This document shows, piece after piece, positions 35,634 to 47,330 of a DNA stretch of 64,000 nucleotides (positions within the stretch are counted from its first letter, which is position 1; every line of letters starts with the position of its first letter). The position numbers were made by a program, and so were the translations under genes. The notes below the pieces were generated by a model. That model searched no databases. It worked only from the letters and a program-made list of their open reading frames with translations, and was not told where the DNA came from. The stretch is from an uncultured Alphaproteobacteria bacterium (lineage in GTDB: Bacteria > Pseudomonadota > Alphaproteobacteria > HIMB59), in the NCBI GenBank assembly GCA_902518505.1, contig CABYGG010000002.1:141008-205007 (forward strand), given 5' to 3'.

Positions 35634-37685
35634 TTATGAGTCCATAAAAGACTTAAGTTTTTTTGATCTTATTGGATGTTTTAACTTTCTTAGTGCCTTT
35701 GCCTCAATTTGCCTAATTCTTTCTCTTGTTACACTGAACTGTTGACCTACCTCTTCTAAAGTGTGGTCAGATGACATTCCAATTCCAAATCTCATTCTCA
35801 AAACCCTTTCCTCTCTTGGAGTCAAGGTTGAGAGTATCTTAGTAGTAGTTTCTCTAAGGTTTAATTGCATAACTGCATCTTCAGGTATTACTGCATTTTT
35901 ATCCTCAATAAAATCACCAAGAAAGCTATCGTCATCGTCACCTATTGGTGTCTCTAAGCTCACTGGTTCTTTCGCGATTTTTAAAACTTTCCTTACTTTT
36001 TCTATTGGCATTTTAAGTCTTGAGGATAACTCCTCTGGAGTTGGTTCTCTGCCAAGCTCTAAGATTAATTGCCTACTTGATCTTACTATTTTATTTATTG
36101 TTTCAATCATATGAACTGGAATACGAATGGTTCTTGCTTGGTCAGCTATTGACCGAGTAATAGCCTGTCTTATCCACCAAGTTGCATAGGTAGAAAATTT
36201 ATAACCTCTTCGGTATTCAAATTTATCAACAGCTTTCATTAATCCTATATTACCCTCTTGAATAAGATCTAAAAACTGAAGTCCTCTGTTGGTATATTTT
36301 TTGGCAATTGATATAACTAAACGCAAGTTAGCTTCGATCATTTCTTTTTTAGCCTGATTTGCCGTTCTTTGACCAGATTGTATTTCTCTCACCTTATCTT
36401 TAAATTCAATTGTATTTTGATTTGCTAATTTAGATAGGCTTAAAATTTCTTTGTAAATTTCTTTTAATTTAAGACTATGTTTTTGAAATAGAGCTTTAAA
36501 AGACTCATTTGAAGAGATCATATGTTTCTGGTAGAGAGTGTATGTGTCTTTTAAATTATGGTGCTTCAAAAATAAATCTCTACTTATTTTATTTTGAGTA
36601 GCTAATGTTAATAATGATACTTCTTTTGATTGTATTTCTTTATTAATTGAATAAAGGTGAGAGATTATTTCTTCTAGTTTATAGGGCTTAATTTTAATCT
36701 CATTGAAATAATTAAGTATTTCATCCTGATATTTCTTAAGTTCCTTCAATGATTTTAAATCAGATATCTTTCTAATATTCTTATTTTTTTTAATTTTAGT
36801 AATATTTTCAGAAAGAACTAAAACTCTATCTAATTTTTTTAATATCTCTGGTTTATAGAACTCTTCTATTATGGAAATAGAAAAACTTTCATTTTCAATG
36901 TCCTCTTCATTTGAAGTTTCTTGAAGTTTTTCTTTATCTATTTCAATACCTTGCTCTTTCATCAATTGCTGTTTTTCTTTTAAAAGAGCTTTCTTTTTAT
37001 CATTAATTATTTTTTGGATTTCTTTTCTTTTAGAGGAGTTAGAATAAGGATCATTATCTTCATTAAAATATTCATCGAAATCAACTATTTCTCTTAAATT
37101 TATTTCGTTATTCTTTACTTGATCAATCCATTTTTTTAAAATGTCTATTGAAGCTGGGCACTCTAAAATTGAATTCATCATTCTATCCAATCCAGACTCT
37201 ATTCTTTTAGCGATTGCTATTTCGCCATCTCGTGATAGTAACTCGACATTACCCATTTCCTTAAGATACATGCGAACTGGGTCATCGCTTTTTACACTAG
37301 ATGATTTTTCTTCTTCTTCTGATTCTTCGTTGGAAGAAGATGGCTCTGATTCTGAAGTTGCAGTATATGCCTTGAATAATTTATAAAGATCTTCATCTAG
37401 GTTTTCTAAATAATTTAAAAAATCACCAACAGTAATTATAGAGTCTTCAATTTTAGAGTAAGACTTAATATATGTTTTTGCTTTTGAGGCTAACTCTTTA
37501 TCAAATTCTTTTGTAACTAATGAAATCAGCTGACTTTCATTTTCTTTAAAAATTAAATCGAGAGGATTAGATTGACCTTTAGAATTTTTCTTAATTTTTG
37601 ATGGTTTAGCTTTTTTTTCTATAACAGCTTTTTTTTTTATAATTTTCTTTTTAGTTTTTTTTGCTTTAACTTTTTTCTTTACCAT
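35634..37685 (-). CDS. rpoD: RNA polymerase sigma factor RpoD (sigma-70)
   Basis: This is the primary sigma factor, 683 residues. It has a very Lys-rich N-terminal tail (about 1-40), region 1.1, the region 1.2 block [21 protein letters not shown], a large non-conserved insertion, then region 2 ([22 protein letters not shown] and [17 protein letters not shown]), region 3 and region 4.2 ([24 protein letters not shown]). All promoter-reading residues are conserved, so -35/-10 predictions by the E. coli consensus are reasonable. It is directly downstream of dnaG, a conserved macromolecular-synthesis arrangement. Confidence 0.97.
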   Translation of the reverse strand: MVKKKVKAKKTKKKIIKKKAVIEKKAKPSKIKKNSKGQSNPLDLIFKENESQLISLVTKEFDKELASKAKTYIKSYSKIEDSIITVGDFLNYLENLDEDLYKLFKAYTATSESEPSSSNEESEEEEKSSSVKSDDPVRMYLKEMGNVELLSRDGEIAIAKRIESGLDRMMNSILECPASIDILKKWIDQVKNNEINLREIVDFDEYFNEDNDPYSNSSKRKEIQKIINDKKKALLKEKQQLMKEQGIEIDKEKLQETSNEEDIENESFSISIIEEFYKPEILKKLDRVLVLSENITKIKKNKNIRKISDLKSLKELKKYQDEILNYFNEIKIKPYKLEEIISHLYSINKEIQSKEVSLLTLATQNKISRDLFLKHHNLKDTYTLYQKHMISSNESFKALFQKHSLKLKEIYKEILSLSKLANQNTIEFKDKVREIQSGQRTANQAKKEMIEANLRLVISIAKKYTNRGLQFLDLIQEGNIGLMKAVDKFEYRRGYKFSTYATWWIRQAITRSIADQARTIRIPVHMIETINKIVRSSRQLILELGREPTPEELSSRLKMPIEKVRKVLKIAKEPVSLETPIGDDDDSFLGDFIEDKNAVIPEDAVMQLNLRETTTKILSTLTPREERVLRMRFGIGMSSDHTLEEVGQQFSVTRERIRQIEAKALRKLKHPIRSKKLKSFMDS

Positions 37686-37686
37686 A

Positions 37687-39270
37687 TTAACTATTTATAA
37701 AACTAATTGTTTTTTCAATTTCATTATAAGGATCTTCATTAAATTTAGGTGATGCAAATCTACACAGCCTTCGAACTTCATTAGAAAATAGTAAATTTTT
37801 TGTAAAATTCAATCCCTTAGAGTCTAATTCTTCATAAAGCTCTATTGTTGTTGATTTGAAAAGAGTTTTTTTGATTATCAAATCACGAATTTCTCTAAAT
37901 TTACCATCAAATTTTGCTGTAGCTATCAAGTCAAATACTCTTTCCCTATCCGACAGGTTTTCGATATAAAATATAATTAATGCTGCTGAAAATTTTGACT
38001 TCAAATCAAATTTGAGTTCGAATTTTTGGTTGTTTGATTTTGACTTATTTTTTAACGTAGTCTGATTTAAACTTATTTTATTAAAGTGGTTAGTTAAAAT
38101 TTTTTTTAAATCTATGTTTGAAATATTATTAAGTAAACTTTTTAAAACCTTTGATCCTTTAAACTGGCTATCAATATCATTACTTTTATGAAACTTTTCT
38201 AAATATTTTTCTATTAACTCCTCGATCGATAATGGTTGGTCTATGAGTTTATATAATTTATCAGACATATTTGACTCTATTAATTGATCGGGATCAATAT
38301 TTTTAGGTAAAAGAACAAATTTTATTCCAAGCTCAAAATTTTTGTCGGCAAGTAAATTATTCATTAATCTTATAGTGGCATTTCTTCCAGCTATATCTCC
38401 GTCAAGACATACAATTATCTCAAATCCTTTCTTTGTGATTTCAATTAATTTTTCATGATTTATTGATGTGCCAAGAGGGGCTAAACAGTTTGAAAAACCA
38501 AATTGCTCTAATTTAATAACATCGAAGTAACCCTCAACTATTATTATTTTTTTACTTTTTTGTTTATTAAGTATTTTTTCATTAAATAAGATTTGTTTTT
38601 TTTTAAAAATTTTTGTTTCAGCTGTATTAATATATTTTGGTAAGCTATCATCAATTACTCTTCCCCCAAATCCAAGGGTTTTATTTTGCATATTAATTAT
38701 TGGAACCATGATTCTATTAGAAAAAAATAATTTAGTGTTGTTATTTCTACTAAAAACCCCTGCTGCTACTAAGTTATTGACTTCAAAATTATTCAAGAGT
38801 TTTTTTTGAAGTTCAAATGAATTTACTGATGATCCTAACTCAAACTTATTTATAGTTTCTATATTAAACTTTCTTTTTTTAAGTAAATAATCTAAGTGTT
38901 TTTTTGAATTTAATAAATTCTTATAAAATAATTCTTTTGTTAAAGAATTAATTTCATAAATAATATTGTTTAATTTTGATGATCTATAACTTATTTCAAT
39001 ACCAGCCTTATCTGCTAGTTCATACAGTGCATCCTTAAAGCTATATCCTTTAACTTTTATTAAAAAATCAATTACATTTCCATGTTCTCCGGTGCTAAAA
39101 CAATGGAATATTTTTTTTTCTTCATTAACAGAAAAAGAAGGAGTTTTTTCTTTTTTAAAAGGACTTAAACCAAAATAATTACTGCCTTTTTTCTTTAAAG
39201 GTACAGTAGAGTTTATAATCTCAACAATAGAGGTTCTGTTTATAACTTCCTTAATATTATCATCTGTCAT
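37687..39270 (-). CDS. dnaG: DNA primase DnaG
   Basis: DnaG makes RNA primers at the replication fork. The 527-residue protein has the N-terminal CHC2-like domain, the TOPRIM core ([26 protein letters not shown]) and a short C-terminal helicase-interaction region. In the zinc-binding domain, three of the four usual ligands are replaced (Ser36, Lys39, Thr60); only Cys57 remains. My recollection is that alphaproteobacterial primases generally lack these ligands, so this is a class trait, not damage. Only one base separates it from rpoD. Confidence 0.95.
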   Translation of the reverse strand: MTDDNIKEVINRTSIVEIINSTVPLKKKGSNYFGLSPFKKEKTPSFSVNEEKKIFHCFSTGEHGNVIDFLIKVKGYSFKDALYELADKAGIEISYRSSKLNNIIYEINSLTKELFYKNLLNSKKHLDYLLKKRKFNIETINKFELGSSVNSFELQKKLLNNFEVNNLVAAGVFSRNNNTKLFFSNRIMVPIINMQNKTLGFGGRVIDDSLPKYINTAETKIFKKKQILFNEKILNKQKSKKIIIVEGYFDVIKLEQFGFSNCLAPLGTSINHEKLIEITKKGFEIIVCLDGDIAGRNATIRLMNNLLADKNFELGIKFVLLPKNIDPDQLIESNMSDKLYKLIDQPLSIEELIEKYLEKFHKSNDIDSQFKGSKVLKSLLNNISNIDLKKILTNHFNKISLNQTTLKNKSKSNNQKFELKFDLKSKFSAALIIFYIENLSDRERVFDLIATAKFDGKFREIRDLIIKKTLFKSTTIELYEELDSKGLNFTKNLLFSNEVRRLCRFASPKFNEDPYNEIEKTISFINS

Positions 39271-39725
39271 TCTTTGAAAATATTTTTGATAATTTTAGAA
39301 GCTAAATTCATATCAATTTTATTATTATAGTTTTGTTTAAGAAAACCCATTATTTTTCCAAAGTCTTTATTTTCTAGGTTATTTTCTTTTATGTGATTTG
39401 ATATAACGTCTTTCGTATTTTTCTCATCCATCATTGTCGGTAGAAATTCATTTAGGTAATTGATATCAAATTTCAAGTCCTCTATTCTAACTTGATCCTT
39501 AGCTTTTGTTGCGAAATCTAAAGACTCTTTTTTTTGTTTTAGTTGGGTCTTAACAATTTTGATTATATTCTCATCAGATAATTTAAGCACATCTCTATCT
39601 AGATTCTCTTTAATTAGAAAATTTTTTAACTCAGAATAGACATACCTTGCTATTGAAAGTTTTTTCTTATCTCCGCCTTTTAAAGCACTTTTGACGTCAT
39701 CAGAAATTTTTTTTGCCAAACTCAT
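39267..39725 (-). CDS. GatB/YqeY domain-containing protein
   Basis: This is a 152-residue, mostly helical YqeY-family protein, related to the tail domain of the GatB amidotransferase subunit. SIARYVYSELKNFLI and a C-terminal FGKIMGFLKQNY with NLASKIIK are typical. The molecular role is unclear; tRNA-related binding is assumed from the domain. It overlaps dnaG by 4 bp and is divergent from carA with 43 bp between. The yqeY-dnaG-rpoD order opposite carAB is common in alphaproteobacteria. Confidence 0.88.
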   Translation of the reverse strand: MSLAKKISDDVKSALKGGDKKKLSIARYVYSELKNFLIKENLDRDVLKLSDENIIKIVKTQLKQKKESLDFATKAKDQVRIEDLKFDINYLNEFLPTMMDEKNTKDVISNHIKENNLENKDFGKIMGFLKQNYNNKIDMNLASKIIKNIFKE

Positions 39726-39768
39726 TTGAAATTCCTCTCATATAATATACTAATACACATGATTTAAT

Positions 39769-40908
39769 ATGACCGTATTAGATAATAAAACTAAGCTTAA
39801 TTATCAAAACGGTTATTTAATTTATAACAAAAAATATATTTTCAAAGGTAAGTTTCTATCAAAAGATCAATTTAAGATAGCTGAAATTTGCTTCAACACT
39901 AGTATGACGGGGTATCAGGAAATATTAACTGATCCCTCATATAAATCTCAGTTTATAAATTTTACCTTTCCATTGATTGGTATTGTTGGGTGTAATAATG
40001 AAGATTACGAGTCATGGAAAATACATGCATCTGGTTTAATATGTAATGAGTTGTTTGAATTAAGTTCAAATTGGAGAGCACAAACAAATTTTACAAACTG
40101 GATCATAAGTCAAAATTCTTGTGCTTTTTTTGATTTAGATACTAGGGCCGTAACTAAAATTGTAAGAAATTTTGGACCAAAAAATGTAATGCTTTGTTCT
40201 GAGGAATATTTTGAAAACAAAGGAATAGAGCAAATTTCTAAACAAATAGATCAAAGTCTTTCTCTAGAAGAGAATGATGTAATCAAAGATTTTACATCAG
40301 AGCTGAATATACAAAAACAAGAAATAGGTAAAAAAAAGTACTCAATTGCTTTTTTAAATTTTGGAGCAAAAGACAATATAAAGAAAAACTTACACTCAAG
40401 AAATTGTGAGATAGTGGAATTTGATATGAATTTTAAGGCTGAAGATATTATCAATAAGAATTTTGATGGTTTTTTTTTGAGTAATGGCCCAGGTGATCCT
40501 AAGAGAGTCTATGAAAGTATAAAAATTGAATTAAATAAATTACTAATCAAAAAAATACCGACGTTTGGTATATGCCTAGGTCATCAAATATTGAGCTTGG
40601 CTTTTAATGCCTCTACTGCTCGAATGGAAAAAGGCCATCGAGGTGGTAATCACCCAGTAAAAAACTTGGAAACAAACAAAGTTGAAATTACATCTCAAAA
40701 TCACGGTTTTGTAGTACTAGATGAAAATTTTCCCTCAAATCTTCAAATAACGCATAAATCATTGTTTGATAAAACTATTGATGGCATGAGAGCAAATGAT
40801 CAACCTTTGTTTTCTGTTCAATATCATCCAGAGTCTAGCCCTGGACCACATGACAGCAGATATCTTTTCGATGAATTTATAAATTTAATGGAAAAGAATG
40901 CCAGCTAG
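39769..40908 (+). CDS. carA: Carbamoyl-phosphate synthase small subunit
   Basis: CarA is the glutaminase subunit that feeds ammonia to CarB for arginine and pyrimidine synthesis. The 379-residue protein has the N-terminal [17 protein letters not shown] block, and the glutamine amidotransferase triad in [14 protein letters not shown] and [19 protein letters not shown] hexamer lies at 39741-39746 in the 43-bp divergent gap and could be its -10 box, but no good -35 is seen. It overlaps carB by 11 bp. Confidence 0.96.
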   Translation: MTVLDNKTKLNYQNGYLIYNKKYIFKGKFLSKDQFKIAEICFNTSMTGYQEILTDPSYKSQFINFTFPLIGIVGCNNEDYESWKIHASGLICNELFELSSNWRAQTNFTNWIISQNSCAFFDLDTRAVTKIVRNFGPKNVMLCSEEYFENKGIEQISKQIDQSLSLEENDVIKDFTSELNIQKQEIGKKKYSIAFLNFGAKDNIKKNLHSRNCEIVEFDMNFKAEDIINKNFDGFFLSNGPGDPKRVYESIKIELNKLLIKKIPTFGICLGHQILSLAFNASTARMEKGHRGGNHPVKNLETNKVEITSQNHGFVVLDENFPSNLQITHKSLFDKTIDGMRANDQPLFSVQYHPESSPGPHDSRYLFDEFINLMEKNAS

Positions 40909-43900
40909 AAAAGATATATCTAAAATATTGGTTATTGGCTCTGGTCCAATCATTATAGGTCAAGCATGTGAATTTGATTACTCTGGCAGTCAAGCATGTA
41001 AGGCACTTAAAAAAGAAGGTTATGAAGTTGTTTTAATTAACTCTAATCCAGCAACTATAATGACAGACCCTGAATTCGCAGATAAAACTTATATTGAGCC
41101 TATTGATAAAGAAATTGTAAAAAAAATAATTGATAAAGAGGAACCCGATGCAATTTTACCAACAATGGGAGGTCAAACGGCTCTAAATATTATCAGAGAG
41201 TTAAACAAAGAGAATTATTTTAAAAATTGTTCAATCAAAATTTTAGGTGCTAGTCCAAGTTCCATCGATGTAGCTGAAGATAGAAAATTATTTGCCGAAG
41301 CGATGTCTGAAATAGGACTTGAGACACCATTTAGTATAATAGTTGATGACAAGTCTGATCTAAATAAAATAGTTAATGAAGTAAGTTTTCCATTAATTTT
41401 AAGACCTTTTTATACTCTTGGGGGAACTGGTGGTGGTATTGTATACGACAAAGATGAATTTATAGCCAAGGTCAAAAATGCTATAGATTTAAGCCCTGTA
41501 TCAAAAACTCTTGTTGAAGAATCCTTAATTGGATGGAAAGAATTTGAATTTGAGGTAGTTAGAGATAATTTAGATAACTCAATAATCGTTTGTTCAATAG
41601 AGAACTTAGATCCAATGGGAGTGCATACTGGGGATAGTATTACAATAGCTCCAGCACTTACACTAACTGATAAGGAATATCAAAAACTAAGAAATCAAAG
41701 TATTGCTATTCTAAGAAAAATTGGAGTAGAGACTGGTGGTTCAAATGTTCAATTTGCAGTAAATCCTGAAAATGGGAGAATTTTAATTATTGAAATGAAT
41801 CCTCGAGTAAGCAGGTCATCTGCTTTAGCATCTAAGGCAACAGGTTTCCCTATCGCCAAAATAGCAGCTCTATTAGCAGTTGGTTACACTTTAGATGAAT
41901 TAGAAAATGATATTACCAAGGTAACTCCAGCAAGTTTTGAGCCAGTTATAGATTATATTGTAACTAAAATTCCAAAATTTAATTTTGAAAAATTTCAAGG
42001 GACGCCCAGTGAATTAAATACTGCTATGAAATCTGTAGGTGAAATTATGTCTATAGGCAGAACTTTCAAAGAGTCTCTTTTGAAAGCTTTCTACTCGATA
42101 GAGTCAGATAACTTTGGATTAGATATAAGCCATGAATTATTAAATTTAAAAGATGAAAATTTAAAAAATTTACTTACAAAGCAAAGACCTGATAGGTTAT
42201 TAATAGTTGCAGAGGCAATAAGACGTAAAATATCTTTAATAGAGATATGTAAATTAACACATATAGATCTATTTTTTCTAAGAGAAATAAATGAAATAAT
42301 CAATATTGAACAAAAGCTTGTTAAGGCAAGTAATAGTTTAGAAAAAAATTTATTTATATCTGCCAAAAAAATAGGATTTTCAAATTACCACATTAGTAAT
42401 TTAACAAAAATCAATATAGATAAAATTTATGAACTTCAGGAAAAAAATAATTTAAAAACAGTATTTAAAAGAGTAGATACATGTGGAAATGAATTTGACT
42501 CTTCTACTGCCTATCTATATTCAACATTCACCTCTGAAATAAATGAGTTTAGTTGTGAGTCTAGACCAGAAAACAAGAAAAAGATTATCATTCTTGGTTC
42601 CGGCCCTAATAGGATTGGTCAAGGTATAGAATTTGATTATTGTTGTGTACAAGCAGTAAAATCTTTTCAAAAACTTGGTTATGAGACAATTATGATTAAT
42701 TGTAATCCAGAGACAGTTTCAACTGATTATGATACATCAGATAAACTATATTTTGAGCCATTGGACTTTGAGTATGTAAAAAACATAATTGATAAAGAAA
42801 ACGAAAAAGGTGATGTTGAGGGTGTTGTTGTCCAATTTGGTGGACAGACACCTTTAAGAATAGCTAACAAGCTTAAAGAATATGGCTATAAGATATTAGG
42901 CACATCATTTGAAGCAATAGACATATCTGAAGACAGAGAGAGATTTCAAAAATTAATTCAAAAGGTAGGTTTAAAACAACCAAAGAGTGATATCTCTTTG
43001 GGAACCAAAGAACTTGTTGCCAAATCATCCAAGCTTAAGTTTCCTATTTTGTTAAGGCCCTCATATGTCTTAGGAGGAAGAATGATGGAAAAAATGGCTA
43101 ATTTAGATGATGTACAAGATTATATTGATCAAAATTATTGGGCATTAGAAAATAATGTAATTCTTATTGATGAATTTCTACAAAATGCAAAAGAGGTAGA
43201 TGTTGATGTATTAAGAGATAATCAAGGTAATACCATGATAGCTGGAATTATGGAACATATCGAAGAGGCTGGTATTCATTCGGGGGATAGCGCTTGTAGC
43301 ATACCCACTTTTTCTCTCAGTGATAAAATCATATCAGATATAAAAAAATTTAGTATCTCACTAGTAAGTGAATTAAAGACACTTGGTTTGATGAATATTC
43401 AATATGCTATCAAAGATGATGAGATTTTTATACTTGAGGCAAACCCAAGAGCTAGTAGAACTATTCCTTTTCTTGCAAAAGCAATAGGAATACCATTTAT
43501 TAAAATAGCAGCTGAATTAATAGTTGGTAAAACTCTAACTGAAGAGTATCAGAATTTTGATAATAGTACTTTACCTTACTTTGCAATCAAAGAAGCTGTC
43601 TTTCCATTTAATAAGTTCCCAAACACCGATGTAATACTTGGCCCAGAGATGAAAAGCACTGGTGAAGTTATGGGTATAGACGAAGATTTTTATTTAGCTT
43701 ATTTCAAAAGTCAAATTGGTGCAGGGCAAAAACTAAATGACTTAAAAAATATATTTATCTCAGTTAAAAACGAGGATAAGCAAAGTATATCTGAAATAGC
43801 TAAATCTTTTGTAGAAAATGGTTATCAATTGTTTACAACAAAAGGAACTCATGACTATTTATTGAAAGAGGGAGTTTCTTCAAATTTAATCAATAAAGTG

Positions 43901-44140
43901 GCTGAAGGATCACCACATGTAGTAGAATATATTAAGCAAAATAAAATTGATTTAGTTATAAATACCACCGAAAAAAAACAGGCAATAATTGATAGTTTTA
44001 CAATAAGAAGAACATCCGTAGATCTAAATGTTCCTTATTATACCAATCTAAGAAGTGCAGAAATACTTATTAAATCACTTATTACATTGAAAAATAAGCC
44101 TCTTTCCGTAAAACCTATACAAATTCATCATTCTTTTTAG
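40898..44140 (+). CDS. carB: Carbamoyl-phosphate synthase large subunit
   Basis: CarB is the 1080-residue synthetase made of two homologous ATP-grasp halves. Each begins with the characteristic glycine-rich segment: [21 protein letters not shown] in the first half and [19 protein letters not shown] in the second. Matching [18 protein letters not shown] and [18 protein letters not shown] blocks follow. The C-terminal MGS-like allosteric domain is present ([19 protein letters not shown]). Length is standard and intact. Confidence 0.97.
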   Translation: MPARKDISKILVIGSGPIIIGQACEFDYSGSQACKALKKEGYEVVLINSNPATIMTDPEFADKTYIEPIDKEIVKKIIDKEEPDAILPTMGGQTALNIIRELNKENYFKNCSIKILGASPSSIDVAEDRKLFAEAMSEIGLETPFSIIVDDKSDLNKIVNEVSFPLILRPFYTLGGTGGGIVYDKDEFIAKVKNAIDLSPVSKTLVEESLIGWKEFEFEVVRDNLDNSIIVCSIENLDPMGVHTGDSITIAPALTLTDKEYQKLRNQSIAILRKIGVETGGSNVQFAVNPENGRILIIEMNPRVSRSSALASKATGFPIAKIAALLAVGYTLDELENDITKVTPASFEPVIDYIVTKIPKFNFEKFQGTPSELNTAMKSVGEIMSIGRTFKESLLKAFYSIESDNFGLDISHELLNLKDENLKNLLTKQRPDRLLIVAEAIRRKISLIEICKLTHIDLFFLREINEIINIEQKLVKASNSLEKNLFISAKKIGFSNYHISNLTKINIDKIYELQEKNNLKTVFKRVDTCGNEFDSSTAYLYSTFTSEINEFSCESRPENKKKIIILGSGPNRIGQGIEFDYCCVQAVKSFQKLGYETIMINCNPETVSTDYDTSDKLYFEPLDFEYVKNIIDKENEKGDVEGVVVQFGGQTPLRIANKLKEYGYKILGTSFEAIDISEDRERFQKLIQKVGLKQPKSDISLGTKELVAKSSKLKFPILLRPSYVLGGRMMEKMANLDDVQDYIDQNYWALENNVILIDEFLQNAKEVDVDVLRDNQGNTMIAGIMEHIEEAGIHSGDSACSIPTFSLSDKIISDIKKFSISLVSELKTLGLMNIQYAIKDDEIFILEANPRASRTIPFLAKAIGIPFIKIAAELIVGKTLTEEYQNFDNSTLPYFAIKEAVFPFNKFPNTDVILGPEMKSTGEVMGIDEDFYLAYFKSQIGAGQKLNDLKNIFISVKNEDKQSISEIAKSFVENGYQLFTTKGTHDYLLKEGVSSNLINKVAEGSPHVVEYIKQNKIDLVINTTEKKQAIIDSFTIRRTSVDLNVPYYTNLRSAEILIKSLITLKNKPLSVKPIQIHHSF

Positions 44141-44209
44141 TATAAAAATTCATTTGTAATAAGACATAAAATTCAATATTTTCTACAACTTAATTAAATT
44201 AGAAAAAAA

Positions 44210-44683
44210 ATGGAAAAAATACCAATGACAGAAGAGGGGCAAAAAAAACTCCTCGATGAACTTAAACATCTAAAAACAGTTGAGAGACCGATTATTATTA
44301 AAGCTATAGCTGATGCCAGAAGTAATGGTGACCTATCTGAGAATGCTGAATATCATGCAGCAAGAGAAAAACAAAGCTTCATAGAAGGTAGGGTAGCTGA
44401 AATAGAAAGTATAATTGCACAAGCAGAACTGATAGATGTATCAAAGTTATCAGGAACGGTTGTAAAATTTGGAGCAACTGTTTCAATTATAAACTTAGAT
44501 AATGATAAAGAATCTAAGTATCAGTTAGTTGGAGAAGTGGAAGCTGACATTGAAAAGAAAAAGATATCTGTAACAAGTCCTATAGCAAAAGCTTTAATTG
44601 GGAAAAAAAAAGGTGATTACATTGAAGTATCAACACCAAAAGGTATAACTTCATACGAAATTAAGTCAGTAAGATTTAAATAA
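44210..44683 (+). CDS. greA: Transcription elongation factor GreA
   Basis: GreA rescues backtracked RNA polymerase by stimulating transcript cleavage. The 157-residue protein has the N-terminal coiled coil (MTEEGQKKLLDELKHLK, then ARSNGDLSENAEYHAAREKQ with the acidic tip residues) and the C-terminal FKBP-like domain (SPIAKALIGKKKGDYIEV). It lies 69 bp after carB. A weak promoter-like pair, TTGTAA (44154) and TATTTT (44177) with a 17-bp spacer, precedes it. Confidence 0.96.
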   Translation: MEKIPMTEEGQKKLLDELKHLKTVERPIIIKAIADARSNGDLSENAEYHAAREKQSFIEGRVAEIESIIAQAELIDVSKLSGTVVKFGATVSIINLDNDKESKYQLVGEVEADIEKKKISVTSPIAKALIGKKKGDYIEVSTPKGITSYEIKSVRFK

Positions 44684-44689
44684 TAAAAT

Positions 44690-45631
44690 TTGAATACCTA
44701 CAAAGTAATTACCATCAGTGAGGGTGCTGCTGGTATGAGAAGTCAAATAGAGGGATTAGCTAGTTTAATTTCAAACTCTTATGAAAATTTTGATTTAAAA
44801 CTTAAATCTATTTTCAAAAATTTACCTATTGAGTTAATACCTACCAGTAGTTTTGCTTATAGTAATTTATCTTTATTAAAGATTGAAAAAAATACAATTC
44901 TTATCAGTTGCGGTAAAAAAAGTGTCAAAGCGTCTGTTTATTTAAAAAGAAAATTTAAGGATTTAATTTTTAATATACACATACAAGACCCAAAAATAAA
45001 TTATAAGCTTTTTGATCTTATTGTTTGCCCAGAACATGATAATTTAAATTTTGATAATTGTATTTCAACTTTATTAGCGATACATAATATTAAATTTAAA
45101 AAAAATATTAGAAATAAAAATACAATAAATTTTATTATTGGCGGACCAAACAAATATTTTAAATTTCAACAGCAAACACAAGAAAAAATTTTAAATGAAA
45201 TAAAATTTTTAAGTAATAAGTTCAAAATCAATGTTATACCATCGCGAAGAACACCAAGAGGACTTATAGAGGAATTATCAAAAATTGATAATGAAAATGT
45301 TATTACCTTTAATGATTTATTTAATCCAAAGAAGTATGGTGAGCTTCTATCTGAAGGTAATTTACAAGTTGTAACTTGGGACTCAATATCCATGATATCT
45401 GAAGCTATATCCTCTGAAGCTGGTACTTTTTTATTTAAGTTTGAAGAAAAATTTTGCCCAAAAAGATATCTTAAGTTTTTTGATAAAATTACAAAGCTTA
45501 ATTTCGCACAATTTTATAATCAAAATTTAAAACCTTATGAAATCTCTATCGATGAGTATAACAAAAATCTCAAAACTAAGATCTTGAATAAGATACAATC
45601 TAATTTAAGGTTCAGATCTAATAATGCTTAA
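44690..45631 (+). CDS. ELM1/GtrOC1-family putative glycosyltransferase
   Basis: This is a 313-residue protein of the family named after mitochondrial fission protein ELM1, common in alphaproteobacteria. ISEGAAGMRSQIEGLA near the start, HIQDPKINYKLFDLIVCPEHD, and WDSISMISEAISSEAG near the end follow that family's pattern, which has a glycosyltransferase-B-like fold. The bacterial function is unclear; an envelope glycan role is plausible. The start is TTG 44690, 6 bp after the greA stop. It overlaps the oxygenase-like gene by 8 bp. Confidence 0.8.
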   Translation: MNTYKVITISEGAAGMRSQIEGLASLISNSYENFDLKLKSIFKNLPIELIPTSSFAYSNLSLLKIEKNTILISCGKKSVKASVYLKRKFKDLIFNIHIQDPKINYKLFDLIVCPEHDNLNFDNCISTLLAIHNIKFKKNIRNKNTINFIIGGPNKYFKFQQQTQEKILNEIKFLSNKFKINVIPSRRTPRGLIEELSKIDNENVITFNDLFNPKKYGELLSEGNLQVVTWDSISMISEAISSEAGTFLFKFEEKFCPKRYLKFFDKITKLNFAQFYNQNLKPYEISIDEYNKNLKTKILNKIQSNLRFRSNNA

Positions 45632-46250
45632 GGAATCAATATTAAATCGTTGTACAACATACTCAGACCCTTTCCCTCATTGGGAGCTAGACGCCCCTTT
45701 TACAGAAGGTCTCATAAAAGAACTTAATGATGTAGATATATCTGATGCACCTCGGTCTTTTGACGGAACAAGAGCCGCTGATGCAGGTGGAGATGGCATA
45801 GATGGCAAACTTAGAGTTTTTTTAGAGAGCGATAATTCAAAAAACTTACCAAATGGTATGGGTTTAATTGATGATTTGAGGGATAAGGATGTTATTGAGT
45901 CAATACAAGAGAAAATAAAAAAAAATTTATCAAATAGTTTTATTAGAATTGAGTACATATCAGATCGTAAAGGTTTTTGGCTAAAACCACATTTGGATAT
46001 CAAAGAGAAATTGATGACAATGATGTTATTTATAAACACCTACGATGAAACAGAAAAACTTGGAACAGATTTTTATGATACTGATATGAAACTTGTTAAG
46101 ACAGTGCCATACAAACATAACACTGGTTATTTTTTTGCCTCTGGAAATAATACTTGGCATGGGCTTGAAAAAAAAGAAATTAAGGTTGAGAGAAGATGTA
46201 TGCAGATAAATTATGTAACCTTCCCCACTAGTTGGCCAATAGATGGCTGA
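45624..46250 (+). CDS. 2-oxoglutarate/Fe(II)-dependent oxygenase-like protein
   Basis: This is a 208-residue protein with a probable double-stranded beta-helix core. A candidate iron triad is H123-x-D125 (KPHLDIKE) and H179 (NTWHGLE), with R190 or R191 positioned to bind 2-oxoglutarate. This matches prolyl-4-hydroxylase-type oxygenases in order and spacing. The substrate is unknown. It overlaps ELM1 upstream and trxB downstream by 8 bp each, implying coupled expression. The ELM1 neighbour hints at modification of a surface glycan or its carrier, which is a guess. Confidence 0.65.
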   Translation: MLKESILNRCTTYSDPFPHWELDAPFTEGLIKELNDVDISDAPRSFDGTRAADAGGDGIDGKLRVFLESDNSKNLPNGMGLIDDLRDKDVIESIQEKIKKNLSNSFIRIEYISDRKGFWLKPHLDIKEKLMTMMLFINTYDETEKLGTDFYDTDMKLVKTVPYKHNTGYFFASGNNTWHGLEKKEIKVERRCMQINYVTFPTSWPIDG

Positions 46251-47163
46251 TATTAATAATGTTATTATTATAGGTTCAGGACCTGCTGGATATACTGCTG
46301 CAATATACGCTGCTAGGGCTAATTTAAAGCCTATTTTAGTGAGTGGTTTTCAGCCTGGAGGTCAACTAACCATAACCACTGATGTGGAAAACTATCCAGG
46401 GTACGAAGATCCTATCCAAGGGCCATGGTTAATGGAGCAAATGAAAAAGCAAGCCGCACATGTCGGCACTGAAATAATCAATTCACAAGTAACAGAGGTT
46501 TTTTTAAACGAAAAAATTAAAAAATTAAATTTAGATAATGGCACAACTCTAAATACTAAAACTGTGATAATTAGTACAGGAGCACAGGCGAGATGGCTTG
46601 GTTTAGAAAATGAGGCTAAATTTCAAGGTCATGGACTATCTGCTTGCGCTACTTGTGATGGTTTTTTCTTTAAAGATAAAGAGGTTGCTGTTATTGGTGG
46701 TGGAAATAGTGCAGCTGAGGAAGCATTATTTTTAACTAAGTTTGCAACAAAAGTTTATCTTGTTCACAGAAGGGATAAACTAAGAGCGGAAAAAATATTA
46801 CAAGATCGATTAAAACAAAATTCTAAAATAGAGTTTATTTGGAATAGTGAAGTAACTAAGTTTATTGGCAATGATGATTTAGAGTCAATAGACTTATTGA
46901 ATAAACAAGACAATAAAATTTCAAATCTCAAAATAGATGGTGTATTTATTGCGATAGGTCACGATCCAGCAACACAATTATTTAAAGGTCAACTAAAAAT
47001 GGATGACGGTGGATACATTATTACAGATCCAGATAGTACAAAAACCTCAATTGAAGGGGTGTTTGCTGCAGGGGATGTCAAAGATAAGATTTATAGACAA
47101 GCCGTTACTGCTGCTGGTATGGGATGTATGGCAGCTTTAGAAGTTGAGAAGTATCTAGATTAA
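46243..47163 (+). CDS. trxB: Thioredoxin-disulfide reductase
   Basis: TrxB reduces thioredoxin with NADPH. The 306-residue flavoprotein has the FAD motif GSGPAGYTAAIYAARA, the redox-active C135-A-T-C138, the NADPH motif GGGNSAAEEALFL and the terminal FAD-binding GVFAAGDVKD. Length is standard. The start overlaps the oxygenase-like gene by 8 bp, and the stop is 2 bp from the end of convergent rpmJ. Confidence 0.96.
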   Translation: MADINNVIIIGSGPAGYTAAIYAARANLKPILVSGFQPGGQLTITTDVENYPGYEDPIQGPWLMEQMKKQAAHVGTEIINSQVTEVFLNEKIKKLNLDNGTTLNTKTVIISTGAQARWLGLENEAKFQGHGLSACATCDGFFFKDKEVAVIGGGNSAAEEALFLTKFATKVYLVHRRDKLRAEKILQDRLKQNSKIEFIWNSEVTKFIGNDDLESIDLLNKQDNKISNLKIDGVFIAIGHDPATQLFKGQLKMDDGGYIITDPDSTKTSIEGVFAAGDVKDKIYRQAVTAAGMGCMAALEVEKYLD

Positions 47164-47165
47164 CT

Positions 47166-47291
47166 TTAGCCTTGTCTGGCTTTCATTCTTGGGTTGGTTT
47201 TATTGATTACATATAACCTCCCCTTTCTTCTAACCAGTTGATTATTTTTATCTCTGGTTTTAGCTGTTTTAAGAGAACTTTTAATTTTCAT
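47166..47291 (-). CDS. rpmJ: 50S ribosomal protein bL36
   Basis: This is a 41-residue basic protein read from ATG 47291. The sequence [17 protein letters not shown], then [21 protein letters not shown], is the long, cysteine-free L36 type typical of alphaproteobacteria. The zinc-binding C-x2-C form is absent. It fills the only gap between trxB and sufE and is divergent from sufE with 39 bp between. Confidence 0.93.
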   Translation of the reverse strand: MKIKSSLKTAKTRDKNNQLVRRKGRLYVINKTNPRMKARQG

Positions 47292-47330
47292 AATTTAATG
47301 TATTAGTTATAAACAATAAGGCAGAAATTT

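Noticed and set aside
35761..36114. 117-codon plus-strand open frame inside rpoD.
   Set aside because: It is antisense to the highly conserved sigma regions 3-4 and has no recognisable domain.
37687..39270. Damaged primase because of missing zinc ligands.
   Set aside because: The frame is complete, the TOPRIM core is intact, and loss of these ligands appears common to alphaproteobacterial DnaG.
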